Shown piece by piece: positions 40,438 through 49,174 of a stretch of 64,000 nt of DNA. The notes beneath the pieces were generated by a model that was not told the DNA's origin, searched no databases, and saw only the letters and a list, made by a program, of their open reading frames with translations. This DNA is from CAZMVY01 sp964617875 (GTDB taxonomy: Bacteria; Planctomycetota; Phycisphaerae; UBA1845; PWPN01): contig CAZUAI010000005.1 in NCBI GenBank assembly GCA_964617875.1, positions 1-64,000 on the forward strand, written 5' to 3'. Every line of letters starts with the position of its first letter. Positions within the stretch are counted from its first letter, which is position 1. Position numbers and translations under genes: made by a program.

Positions 40438-43197
40438 ATGGTCCATCCGCAACGGACAGATCGACGTTCGGCGCTTCTCGCGCTCGGCGTGATCGTCCTT
40501 GCGCTGGCAATCCTGGCGTTCGGAGGGCGATACGGACTGGAAACGCTCCGGGAGGAGAACGGGGTTCGGGCGCAGGCCGACCGTGCCCGTACGCTTGCCG
40601 GCGCCCTTTCCGCGACGGTGTTCGACCGCTATGCGGGCATCGCACGCCAGGTCGCCACCTGCGAAGAGCTGCAGGACGTCGCCGTCGGCAGGACGGCCGC
40701 CGACAACCCGCGCGCGCTCGTCGCCCTCGACGCCGTCCAGCATGCGCTGGATGTCTCCCTGGTCTACGTCCTTGACCGGCAGGGGACCGTGGTCGCCTGC
40801 ACGCCGTACGGCGACAATGAGACGCTCACGGGCAGGAGCTACGCGTTCCGGCCCTACTTCCTCGAGGCCATGGCCGGCCACGATTCCATCTACCCGGCGC
40901 TTGGCGTGACGACCAACGTGCGGGGGCTGTATTTCAGTTCCCCGATCCGCCAGGCCGCGGCGGCCGAGGTTGCAGGCGTCGTCGTACTCAAGGCAGGTTT
41001 CGAGGCCATCGACGCGCTCATGGCACGCCACGACGAAACCGCGGTCCTCGCGTCACCGGACGGCGTCATCCTCGCCGCGACCCGCCCGGAGTGGCTGTAC
41101 CGGGCCGCATTCCCCATCACGCCGACACGCCGCGATCAGCTTGTGCAGAGCAAGCAGTTCGGCGACCACCCGCTCGCCAGCCTCGACGCGGACCTCGGCC
41201 AGGCGCGCGTGCGACTGCACGGCCGGATGTACCGAACGGCCCAGGTCCCGATCGCCCTCACCGGCTGGCGGCTGATTACGCTCGACGATGTACGCCGTCG
41301 GGCCCCGCTCACCGCCCCGCAGGTCCGCGTCCTTGCCGGAATGGCGGCGCTCGTGTCCGGTCTCCTGATTGCGGTCGTCTTCCTGTACATCAACATCGGC
41401 CGGCGGCGGGTCGCGGAAGTCGCGCTGCGGCGCAACAACGAGACGCTCGAATCACGTGTCGCCGAGAGGACCCGCGACCTGGCCGCGGCCAACGACGAGC
41501 TGAAACACGAGGTTGCCGAGCGGCGCATGGCCGAGGAGCGCCTGCGCGAGTCCGAGCGGCGCCTGGCCGATATCTTCGATTTTCTGCCCGATCCCACGTT
41601 CGCGATCGACTGCGAGGGCCGCGTCACCGCCTGGAATCGCGCCATGGAGGAACTCACCGGCGTCAAGGCCGCCGACATGGTCGGCAAGGGCGATCATGAG
41701 TACTCGATCCCGCTCTACGGCGAGCGCAGACCGATGGTCATCGATCACGTCCTGAAGCCGGACGCGGCGATCGAGGCGCTGTACCCCTTCATCGAAAAAC
41801 GCGGCGACGCCTTTATCGCCGAGGCCGGCGTCCCGCGCACAAACCTTGGCACCAGAACGATGTGGATTGCCGCCAAACGTCTCTACGATCCGCAGGGAAA
41901 CGTCGTCGGTGCGATCGAGTCCGTGCGGGACATCACCGACCGAAAGCACGCCGAAGAGGCCCTTCAGCGGGCGAAGGAGGAGGCCGAGGCCGCCACCCGT
42001 GCGAAGAGCGAGTTCCTCGCGAACATGAGCCACGAGATCCGCACGCCGATGACCGCGATCCTCGGCTTCACCGACCTGGTCGCCGAGGGCTGCACGCGGC
42101 AATGCAACTACGGCCGGGTCCGCTTCGCCGAACACCTGGACACCATCCGGCGAAACGGCGCCCACCTGCTCGATCTGATCAACGACATCCTCGATCTCTC
42201 CCGCGTCGAGTCCGGCCACATGGTCACTGAACGCATCCGCTTCTCGCCCTCGCGCCTCATCACGGAAGTCCGCTCCCTCATGGAGCCGCGCGCGGCCGCC
42301 AAGCAACTCTCATTCGACGTCGAATACGCCGGCCCCATCCCCGAGACCATCGAAAGCGACCCCACCCGCCTCCGGCAGATCCTCGTCAACCTGATCGGGA
42401 ACGCCATCAAGTTCACGGAGAAAGGCGGCGTCCGGCTCGTCACGCGGCTGATCCGCAAAGGAGACCCCGGCCTCCAGTGCGAGGTGATCGACACCGGCAT
42501 CGGCATGACGCCGGACCAGACGGCCCGCCTCTTCGAGCCGTTCGCCCAGGCCGATGCCTCGACCACGCGCCGCTACGGCGGGACCGGCCTCGGCCTGGCC
42601 ATCAGCAGGCGGCTTGCCCTCCTGCTCGGCGGAGACATCGAAGTCGACAGCCGCCCGAACGAGGGCAGCACCTTCCGCGTGACCGTCGCCACAGGACCGC
42701 TCGACGGCGTCCGCCTGCTCGACCGCCCGCACCCGGAATCGCCGGAGGCGGCACCCACGGCCGCCGGCGTCGTCGCGCACGAGACGCTGGACGGCTGCCG
42801 GATCCTGCTCGCCGAGGACGGCTCCGACAACCGGCGGCTCATTTCGCACGTCCTCCGAAAGGCCGGCGCCGAGGTCGTCGCCGTGGAGAACGGCCAGCAG
42901 GCGGTGGAGGCCGCGCTTGCCGCCGTCGGCTCTCCGAGGCCGTTCGACGTCATTCTGATGGACATGCAGATGCCGATGCTCGACGGCTACGGCGCCGCCG
43001 CCCTGCTCCGAAGGCACGGCTACACCGGTCCGATCGTCGCCCTGACGGCCCACGCGATGTCCGACGATCGGGAGAAATGCCTCGCCGCCGGCTGCGACGA
43101 TTACGCCACGAAGCCCGTCAACCGCCCCGCCCTCATCGCCACCATCCGCCGCCAGTCGGATATGGCCGGCGCGGTAGCCGCCGCGAACACCTTCTGA
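40438..43197 (+). CDS. hybrid sensor histidine kinase/response regulator
   Basis: A 919-residue membrane sensor. One membrane helix at about 13-33, a periplasmic Cache-like sensor to about 295, a second helix at about 300-320, a coiled coil (ETLESRVAERTRDLAAANDE), a PAS domain (about 375-510), then HisKA with phosphorylated H532 in MSHEIRTPM. The HATPase has NLIGNAIKFTEKGG and GGTGLGLAI; a C-terminal receiver domain has its phosphorylated Asp at D842 in LMDMQMPMLDG. No output domain follows, so the signal must pass to another protein. The start at 40438 puts the first helix at the N-terminus, but its ribosome site is weak; ATG at 40303 is an alternative. Confidence 0.92.
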   Translation: MVHPQRTDRRSALLALGVIVLALAILAFGGRYGLETLREENGVRAQADRARTLAGALSATVFDRYAGIARQVATCEELQDVAVGRTAADNPRALVALDAVQHALDVSLVYVLDRQGTVVACTPYGDNETLTGRSYAFRPYFLEAMAGHDSIYPALGVTTNVRGLYFSSPIRQAAAAEVAGVVVLKAGFEAIDALMARHDETAVLASPDGVILAATRPEWLYRAAFPITPTRRDQLVQSKQFGDHPLASLDADLGQARVRLHGRMYRTAQVPIALTGWRLITLDDVRRRAPLTAPQVRVLAGMAALVSGLLIAVVFLYINIGRRRVAEVALRRNNETLESRVAERTRDLAAANDELKHEVAERRMAEERLRESERRLADIFDFLPDPTFAIDCEGRVTAWNRAMEELTGVKAADMVGKGDHEYSIPLYGERRPMVIDHVLKPDAAIEALYPFIEKRGDAFIAEAGVPRTNLGTRTMWIAAKRLYDPQGNVVGAIESVRDITDRKHAEEALQRAKEEAEAATRAKSEFLANMSHEIRTPMTAILGFTDLVAEGCTRQCNYGRVRFAEHLDTIRRNGAHLLDLINDILDLSRVESGHMVTERIRFSPSRLITEVRSLMEPRAAAKQLSFDVEYAGPIPETIESDPTRLRQILVNLIGNAIKFTEKGGVRLVTRLIRKGDPGLQCEVIDTGIGMTPDQTARLFEPFAQADASTTRRYGGTGLGLAISRRLALLLGGDIEVDSRPNEGSTFRVTVATGPLDGVRLLDRPHPESPEAAPTAAGVVAHETLDGCRILLAEDGSDNRRLISHVLRKAGAEVVAVENGQQAVEAALAAVGSPRPFDVILMDMQMPMLDGYGAAALLRRHGYTGPIVALTAHAMSDDREKCLAAGCDDYATKPVNRPALIATIRRQSDMAGAVAAANTF

Positions 43198-43261
43198 GCC
43201 GGCCACGCCCGTTCTTTCCGCCCCCGATTCGCCCGAACCGATCCTTCTTGTGCCCTGCCAT

Positions 43262-45010
43262 TCAACGGGTCTGCGAGACGGAGCGATGCGGAATGCTCCG
43301 CCACTCGCCTGCTTCCGTGCGGCTCTGCAGGATGTGGAGGTCCGGCAGGCCCGCGTCGGCGCCCGTGGGGCCTGGGGCCGGACCGGCCGTCGCCGCGGCC
43401 GCCGCGCGCGACTCCGCGATCGTCTCGCGAAACGCCTTCCATCGCCGCGCGGCGAGGTTCTTGTAGTGGCCCTTCTCCGCCAGGATGAAGTCGCTGTCCA
43501 CCGCCATCACCTCGGTGTAGCGGATCGAGTAGTGCTTGATCGCCGCGGGGTTGCCGTCCACGCGGGCCAGGAAGTCGTTGCTGAGTCTCCGGTCGCGCTG
43601 CAGGATCTCGTCGGCGGCCGCGTGCCACTCGGCCGCGTTCATCCGCTCGACCTCATCCACGAGTTTCGCGTACTGCGGCGAGAGCGGCAGGCCCGCCCGC
43701 GCGTTGACGTGCCAGTGAAAGATGCGCTGCAGCTTGCGGATGAACAGGTCCGTCGGCTCATCGAACTTGAGGCACGATGCGCAGAAGTAGTTGTCCATCG
43801 CGTCCATCTTGCGGTAGTCGATCAGCCCGCCGAGCGTGCAGATCGTGTAGCTCTTCGTCCCGGCGAACGGAAAGAAGATCGCCCATCGCATCCGCCCCGG
43901 CCGGATGCGGGCCATCAGCTCGATCGTCTCCTCCATCATCGCCCGCGTTTCGTACGGCAGGCCGAACATCAGGAACGCCGACGTGTGAAGCCCGTACCGG
44001 TGGCACAGCTCGAAGGCGTCGATGATCGCCTGGTTGCTCATGTGCCGCTCGAGCACCTTCTTGCGCAGCTCCGCGCTGCCCGACTCGACGCCGAACTTGA
44101 CGATCATGCACGGCGATTCGCTGAGGGCCTTCGCGACCGGCTCGCTGAACGTCTGCACGTGCGCGTTCAGCACGAACGGGATGCCCACGCCGGAGTCCGC
44201 GTACGCCTTCGCGAAGTCGATGCAGTACTGCTTGTTCAGCGTGAACAGGTCGTCGTCGAAGATGATCGTCTCGATGTACGGGTGGCGTGCCTTCAGTTCG
44301 CGGATCTCGCCGATGATCCGCTCGGCGCTGTAGTGCCGGAGGTAGCTCTTGCGGCTCTGCCCGCCGTCCTCGAGGTAGCGGTCCGTGACCTCGTGGTTGA
44401 AGCAGTACGTGCAGCGGTACGGGCAGCCGCGGCTCGTGAGGATGCTCTGCCACCCGTTCTTTCGGCCGAGCATGTGCGGCAGGTCGAAGATCTCGTAGTC
44501 CTTCGGCGGCAGCGCATTCAGATCGGGGTAGCGGCCGAGCGGGTTCACCTGGTACGTGCCGTCGGGCCGGCGGATGCAGAAGTTGTTGACCGTCCAGTAC
44601 GCCGCATCGCCGGCCTCCAGCCTGTCGATCAGCTCGGGGAACGCCTCGTCGCACTCGCCGACGCCGATGAAATCCCAGAAGCCGTCGCTCTTGACCTCCT
44701 CCGTACACATGATGGCGTGGACGCCGCCGATGCCGATCGGCACCTCGGGCATGGCCGCCCGGATCGCGCGGGCCAGCCGCAGAGCGTAGCGGTACTGCTG
44801 GCTCATCACCGAGAAGGCGACGAATCCAGGCCGCCACGCCCGAACCTGCTCCACGATCTCCGCATCGCCCGGAACGGCGTAGAGGGCCTCGTTCACGTTG
44901 ATCAACCCCGTTTCATGGCCGCGGGCCTTCAGGCAGCCGCTCAAATCCGCCACGCCGTGGTTGAAACCCTCCTCCGCGTTGAGATTCGGATAAATGAAGA
45001 GGACCCGCAT
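43262..45010 (-). CDS. B12-binding-domain radical SAM protein
   Basis: A 582-residue protein with an N-terminal cobalamin-binding-like Rossmann domain (MRVLFIYPNLNAEEG, IGIGGVHAIM) and a radical SAM barrel starting at SRGCPYRCTYCFNHEV with the three cluster cysteines. The later GVESGSAELRKKVL and FGLPYET are usual in this class. The cobalamin domain lacks an obvious DxHxxG, so B12 may bind base-off without the His or not at all. Such enzymes methylate unactivated carbons or build cofactors; the substrate here is unknown. GGAGG lies close to the ATG at 45010. The C-terminal 60 residues are Ala/Pro-rich. Confidence 0.87.
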   Translation of the reverse strand: MRVLFIYPNLNAEEGFNHGVADLSGCLKARGHETGLINVNEALYAVPGDAEIVEQVRAWRPGFVAFSVMSQQYRYALRLARAIRAAMPEVPIGIGGVHAIMCTEEVKSDGFWDFIGVGECDEAFPELIDRLEAGDAAYWTVNNFCIRRPDGTYQVNPLGRYPDLNALPPKDYEIFDLPHMLGRKNGWQSILTSRGCPYRCTYCFNHEVTDRYLEDGGQSRKSYLRHYSAERIIGEIRELKARHPYIETIIFDDDLFTLNKQYCIDFAKAYADSGVGIPFVLNAHVQTFSEPVAKALSESPCMIVKFGVESGSAELRKKVLERHMSNQAIIDAFELCHRYGLHTSAFLMFGLPYETRAMMEETIELMARIRPGRMRWAIFFPFAGTKSYTICTLGGLIDYRKMDAMDNYFCASCLKFDEPTDLFIRKLQRIFHWHVNARAGLPLSPQYAKLVDEVERMNAAEWHAAADEILQRDRRLSNDFLARVDGNPAAIKHYSIRYTEVMAVDSDFILAEKGHYKNLAARRWKAFRETIAESRAAAAATAGPAPGPTGADAGLPDLHILQSRTEAGEWRSIPHRSVSQTR

Positions 45011-45137
45011 GTACCTCCGCCTTCACACCCGCTACGCCGACGTCGATCACGAGCGGTGTATCTTAGCCGTCCGACGGACCTTCGGCCAGCAGCCCGAGGG
45101 CATGGCCGCTCCCGCGCGTGGAGGGGCCACGAATCGT

Positions 45138-45215
45138 CGCGGCCCGGGGCCCAGCGCGCCCGGCCGCGCACTTCGCGTGGGCAAGCTGTTCTGCCGGCCC
45201 GGCAAAGGCTTTTGC
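45138..45215. repeat. diverged copy D of the ~97-bp element
   Basis: This stretch aligns with copy B: CACTTCGCGTGGGCAAGCTG corresponds to CACTTCCCGTGAGCACGGTG, and TTCTGCCGGCCCGGCAAAGG to TTCTGCCTGTCCGGCAAATG. The terminal GGTTCCTGACCCC has decayed. It lies in the gap between two divergently transcribed genes. Confidence 0.55.
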
Positions 45216-45358
45216 TCGCTCTCCCGCATCATTGACGAAAACGGCGTTTCCCGAAACCATACCCAACCGTCGGGCCCGGCGTGAGCGAGTATGCGTTCGC
45301 CCTTCGGCCCCTGCATTGGCGCGACGGCGGCGTTTCCGCCCCGAACGGAGGCGTGGTG

Positions 45359-46549
45359 ATGCAAGCATTTGTCGGCACGCGATATCGGAGACGGGTGCGG
45401 CGGGCAGTGACGGCGGCGTTTGCCCTGGTCCTGGCCTCGGGCTGTCACCGGGCCGTGCAGACCGGCGAGTCCGCTTACGCCGGCCGCGAGAAGGTCGATC
45501 CGGGCACGGCGACAAAGGACGCCGGGCAGGCCATCCTGTGGTACGACGCGCGGCACCTGACCGTCGAGGGCAGGGGCTGGACGGATACGGAGGAGTTCTA
45601 CCGCCGTCTGCCTGCGAGGGCGAAAGAGATGGTGCCGGACGCCGTCTGGGGTCTCAGCAAGCACACGGCGGGCCTGTGCGTCCGGTTCCTCACCGACGCC
45701 GACAAGATCACCGCCCGATGGACGGTGACCTCCCCCAATCTGGCGATGGACCACATGCCCGCGACGGGCGTCAGCGGTCTGGATCTGTACGTCAACGACC
45801 ACGGTGTGTGGCGGTGGACCGGCACCGGTCGGCCGCGCAGCGGGCCGACGAACGAGGTTGCCCTGGCGGGCGGCATTCCTGCCGGCCTGCACGAATACAT
45901 GCTGTATCTGCCGTTGTACAACGGCGTTCGCTCGCTCGAGATCGGCGTGCCCTCGGCGGCCGCGCTCTACCGCCCGGGTCCGCGCCCGCCACACCGCGCG
46001 AAGCCCATCTGCTTCTATGGCACCTCCATTACCCAGGGCGGCTGTGCGTCGCGTCCGGGCATGGCACATGTGGCAATCCTGGGCCGGATGCTTGACCGGC
46101 CGACGATCAACCTCGGCTTCTCCGGTGCCGGCAAGATGGAGGATGCGATGGCCGACCTCCTCGCCGAGCTGGATGTGGCCGCCTACGTCCTGGACTGCCT
46201 TCCGAACATGACGGCGGCGATGGTGCGCGAACGAGTCGGGCCGTTCGTCATGACGCTGCGGAAGACGCACCCGGACACGCCGATCGTCCTCGTGGAGAAC
46301 ATCCGACCGCAGAACGACGCATTTCTGCCGAACCCGCGGGCGGTCCGGGCCGAGAAGAACCACGCCCTGGCCGATGCTTATCAGCGGCTTGTTTCCAAGG
46401 GCGTCGGCCGCCTGACGTACGTTCGTTGCGAATCGCTGCTCGGCGACGACGGCGAGGCTACGGTCGATGGCGTGCATCCCACGGACGTCGGCTTCCTTCG
46501 GTTCGCACAGGCGCTGGAACCGACGTTGCGGAAGGTGCTCGCGCCGTGA
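45359..46549 (+). CDS. SGNH/GDSL hydrolase lipoprotein with GxDLY domain
   Basis: A 396-residue predicted lipoprotein. A basic N-terminus and hydrophobic stretch end in the lipobox LASGC (Cys about residue 30). The first half is a beta-sandwich with VSGLDLYVND, the GxDLY signature that pairs with SGNH hydrolases. The esterase half has FYGTSITQGG with the nucleophilic Ser, LGFSGAGKM, and the C-terminal DGVHPTD with catalytic Asp and His. Likely an acetyl or acyl esterase acting on sugar polymers at the cell surface. The ATG at 45359 has GGAGG about 8 bases upstream. Confidence 0.87.
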   Translation: MQAFVGTRYRRRVRRAVTAAFALVLASGCHRAVQTGESAYAGREKVDPGTATKDAGQAILWYDARHLTVEGRGWTDTEEFYRRLPARAKEMVPDAVWGLSKHTAGLCVRFLTDADKITARWTVTSPNLAMDHMPATGVSGLDLYVNDHGVWRWTGTGRPRSGPTNEVALAGGIPAGLHEYMLYLPLYNGVRSLEIGVPSAAALYRPGPRPPHRAKPICFYGTSITQGGCASRPGMAHVAILGRMLDRPTINLGFSGAGKMEDAMADLLAELDVAAYVLDCLPNMTAAMVRERVGPFVMTLRKTHPDTPIVLVENIRPQNDAFLPNPRAVRAEKNHALADAYQRLVSKGVGRLTYVRCESLLGDDGEATVDGVHPTDVGFLRFAQALEPTLRKVLAP

Positions 46550-46911
46550 TTGCGGACATCTCGTCCGTGCTTGGCTGTCGAGCGGCGACGAACCCCGCCA
46601 TCCGATGCCGTTCGTCGCGCCGCGCTGTTTCTGTTTGATGTCCGGCTGCTTCCATCGCCGGGTGCGGGCCGAGATTCCCCGTAGCGGTGCGGAATGCCCG
46701 TGTCCGCGGGATTCGCGCAATTTATGCCGTTCATAACATTCTGTCGCTAATTAGGTTGTGACTGTCTGATCCCGTGCGGCGGTGAAGCATCACGCAAATC
46801 GCCAGACGGAAAACCGTCATATTCCTCGCGTGTATAAGGGCGTGAAGTGGCTTGCGGATTGCGCGGCGAGGGGCAGTCGGGGCAGTACCCCTCGGCTGGA
46901 TAGAGTACCCG
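46550..46911. other. intergenic region, no gene recognised
   Basis: About 360 bases after the SGNH gene stop. It is locally less GC-rich (around 46720-46830), has no convincing open frame, and leads into the promoter at 46912-46940. Confidence 0.5.
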
Positions 46912-46940
46912 TTGCATACGCTGGCATGGGTGGATATACT
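46912..46940 (+). promoter_or_regulatory. predicted sigma70 promoter of the DUF1571 gene
   Basis: TTGCAT (46912-46917) and TATACT (46935-46940) with a 17-base spacer form one of the best promoter matches in the window. Transcription would start near 46947, leaving an untranslated leader of about 200 bases before the ATG at 47151. No known riboswitch pattern was recognised in the leader. Confidence 0.6.
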
Positions 46941-47150
46941 ATAGCCGAACGCGCTGGGACGGCTCGGCCTGGGCGCGGTGCGTATATGGCGCGGTGTACG
47001 AGCGGTAGGGCCGCCCGCTGGAAACAGGCCGGAACCGACGAGTTCTGCCAAAGCGTAATGCGGTGCGCAGCCGATACTTGAGAACAGAGAGCTGAGGCTA
47101 TGGCAGCTTCCGTGTGGCCAATGGCTTCGTGTGACCTGCGAGGGTAGGGC

Positions 47151-48056
47151 ATGGTGATTCATTCAGGGCGTTGGACGAGCGGCTGGCGCACGCGCGCGGC
47201 CGTTGGGCTTCTCCTGGTGATCGGCTTCGGCGTCCAGTGCCAGAAGGTTTCCGCCGGGAAACCGGCGGCGGCCGAAGCGGGTGCGGCACGGCCCAAGGTG
47301 GATCCCGGCGCCGCCTATGCGAGCATCAAACCCCAGACCCCCGTCGCCGATCCGTTCGAGGCGATGGTCAAGACCGACCCCTTGGCATTCTTCCGTGGCG
47401 CCCTCGAGCGCTACGAGCGAAGCGTGCACGACTACGTTTGCACGTTCGAAAAGCAGGAGATGGTCGGCGGTCGGCTCCAGACGGAGCAGGTGACGCAGGT
47501 GCGCTTCCGCGAGAAACCCTTCAGCGTCAACATGCTCTGGACGCGTAACGCCGACAAGGCCCGCCGTGTCATTTACGTCGACGGCAAGTGGACGGACAAC
47601 AAGGGGCAGCGGCTCGCCATCGTCGAGCCCGAGGGGGTCATCGCCCGCGCGCTTGTGGACTACGTGATGCGGCCGATCGACGGCTCGGACGCCAAGAAGG
47701 CGGCCCGGCGTCAGATCGATCAGTTCGGGTTCGCCAACAGCATGCGGCTCATCATCAAGTACTCCGAGATGGCCGCCCAGCGCAAGGAGCTGGCCTTCCG
47801 CTTTGTCGGCGAGGGCACAAGCGGCAACCGCCCGACGTGGGTGCTTGAACGCACGCTGCCGTACACCGACGATGCCGGCGTTTATCCCGACCGTGTGCTC
47901 GTCGTCCACGTGGACAAGGAATGGTTCGTCCCCGTCTGCTGTATCTCGTACGCCGACGACGCGAGGACGAAGCTCCTCGGAAAGTACGTGACCCGCGACG
48001 TGCGTTTCAACGTCGGTCTGACGGATGCCGACTTCACAAGGCCCGGCGCTCCGTAG
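47151..48056 (+). CDS. DUF1571 family secreted protein
   Basis: A 301-residue protein of the DUF1571 family common in planctomycetes. An N-terminal hydrophobic segment (about 16-33) is a signal peptide or lipoprotein leader, since VQCQK could hold a lipid-bearing Cys, though the lipobox is poor. The body has DYVCTFEKQEMVGGRLQTEQ and the RFREKPFSVNMLWTRNADKA block of the family, resembling LolA/LppX-like half-barrels that carry lipids. The function is unproven. ATG 47151 follows GAGGG. The long leader upstream may regulate it. Confidence 0.85.
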   Translation: MVIHSGRWTSGWRTRAAVGLLLVIGFGVQCQKVSAGKPAAAEAGAARPKVDPGAAYASIKPQTPVADPFEAMVKTDPLAFFRGALERYERSVHDYVCTFEKQEMVGGRLQTEQVTQVRFREKPFSVNMLWTRNADKARRVIYVDGKWTDNKGQRLAIVEPEGVIARALVDYVMRPIDGSDAKKAARRQIDQFGFANSMRLIIKYSEMAAQRKELAFRFVGEGTSGNRPTWVLERTLPYTDDAGVYPDRVLVVHVDKEWFVPVCCISYADDARTKLLGKYVTRDVRFNVGLTDADFTRPGAP

Positions 48057-48116
48057 CGCCGGCTCTCCCCGCAGCCTGTCGTGTCAGAGACGTTTGCCGG
48101 CGTGCTACGGCGGCGG

Positions 48117-48818
48117 TCAGGATCGCTGCCGGCGGAACAACGTCAGGCTGCCGAGCGCCAGCATCACAAGCGTGGCGGGTTCCGGTGCGATGACCTTGTC
48201 GGATCGATTGCCCTCCGGACCGACCGCCTGAAATCGGGCAATCGCGTGCGGGGCCGGCATGGTCGCGTAGAAGGCCTCGAAGGCTTGTCCGAGTTGAGTG
48301 GCGGTCAAGCCGGTGTCTCCCAGCGACAGACGGACGACATGTGTTTGACCGGCCTTGGGCGCGCCCTGCGGGCTCCCGCCCTCGAACGATCCGTCGCTCG
48401 TGATCATGACGTCGTAGCCACCGGGCGGACTCAGCCACGCCGGGCTGGTACGTACGTCGTACGTCAGCCGGTCGAAGAATGTGCTCGTGCCGCCCGCGGC
48501 AAACGTGGGGCGCACGCCGATGCCGTCGGGCCATTCCAGCCCGACGGCGGTGAGGCTCGATCCGATCGTCGCCGGGGTGGTGTTGGAGAGCGTCAGCTCC
48601 ACGATGTCTTCAGAAGGGCCGTCGATGAACGCGAAGCCGATGGCGCAGCGTGCCCCGGTGTTCTCCGTCGATATCGTTTGCGTGGAGACGCAATCAAGCT
48701 GAAAGATCGGTGCGGCCGGCGCCGCCGGGACACCAGGACTGAACGCGATGAGTGCCGCCACGACACCGGGCGCCGCCGTGAACTCCGCGCGGACCCCGAG
48801 AACAAAACGACTGGACAT
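48117..48818 (-). CDS. PEP-CTERM sorting domain protein
   Basis: A 233-residue exported protein with a central beta-rich region of unknown role. The C-terminus is a complete PEP-CTERM signal: APEPATLVMLALGSLTLF then RRQRS. This is cut and transferred by an exosortase, so an exosortase gene must exist elsewhere. The N-terminal signal peptide is poorly formed. GGAGAGGGA lies upstream of the ATG at 48818. Confidence 0.85.
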   Translation of the reverse strand: MSSRFVLGVRAEFTAAPGVVAALIAFSPGVPAAPAAPIFQLDCVSTQTISTENTGARCAIGFAFIDGPSEDIVELTLSNTTPATIGSSLTAVGLEWPDGIGVRPTFAAGGTSTFFDRLTYDVRTSPAWLSPPGGYDVMITSDGSFEGGSPQGAPKAGQTHVVRLSLGDTGLTATQLGQAFEAFYATMPAPHAIARFQAVGPEGNRSDKVIAPEPATLVMLALGSLTLFRRQRS

Positions 48819-49174
48819 TGCTTTTCCCTCTCCTCAACCCTGTCCGCGGTTCCGATTCGGCCGGGCCGATCGTACCGGGGATCTCAGTAATTGTAGGCGC
48901 GCCACCGGCCGAACGGAGGCCCGTGCGCGTCATGCGTTGTTATGAGACCGTCCTGCCGACATAGTTCCGAAAAGAATGTCCGTTTCTACCGAGGGCGACG
49001 TGCGGATCGCACGTGACCGGACGTGCAGGATCCGCACGTCCTCTTTGGCGGGAGTCAGGAAGACGGCGGATGCTCTGGAGTGCGGCTTCCAGCCAGCGGG
49101 CCGACGAAGGCAGGATGGCTGGACCACAACGAACCCATTGAGCCGGGGGCAGAACCAGGACCGGCGAAGCATTC
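48819..49174. other. intergenic region with a REP-like remnant
   Basis: About 355 bases between the PEP-CTERM gene and the dockerin operon. CTCTGGAGTGCGGCTTCCAG at 49073-49092 resembles half of the palindromic unit seen in purL and around the RAYT gene. No open frame looks coding. Confidence 0.45.
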
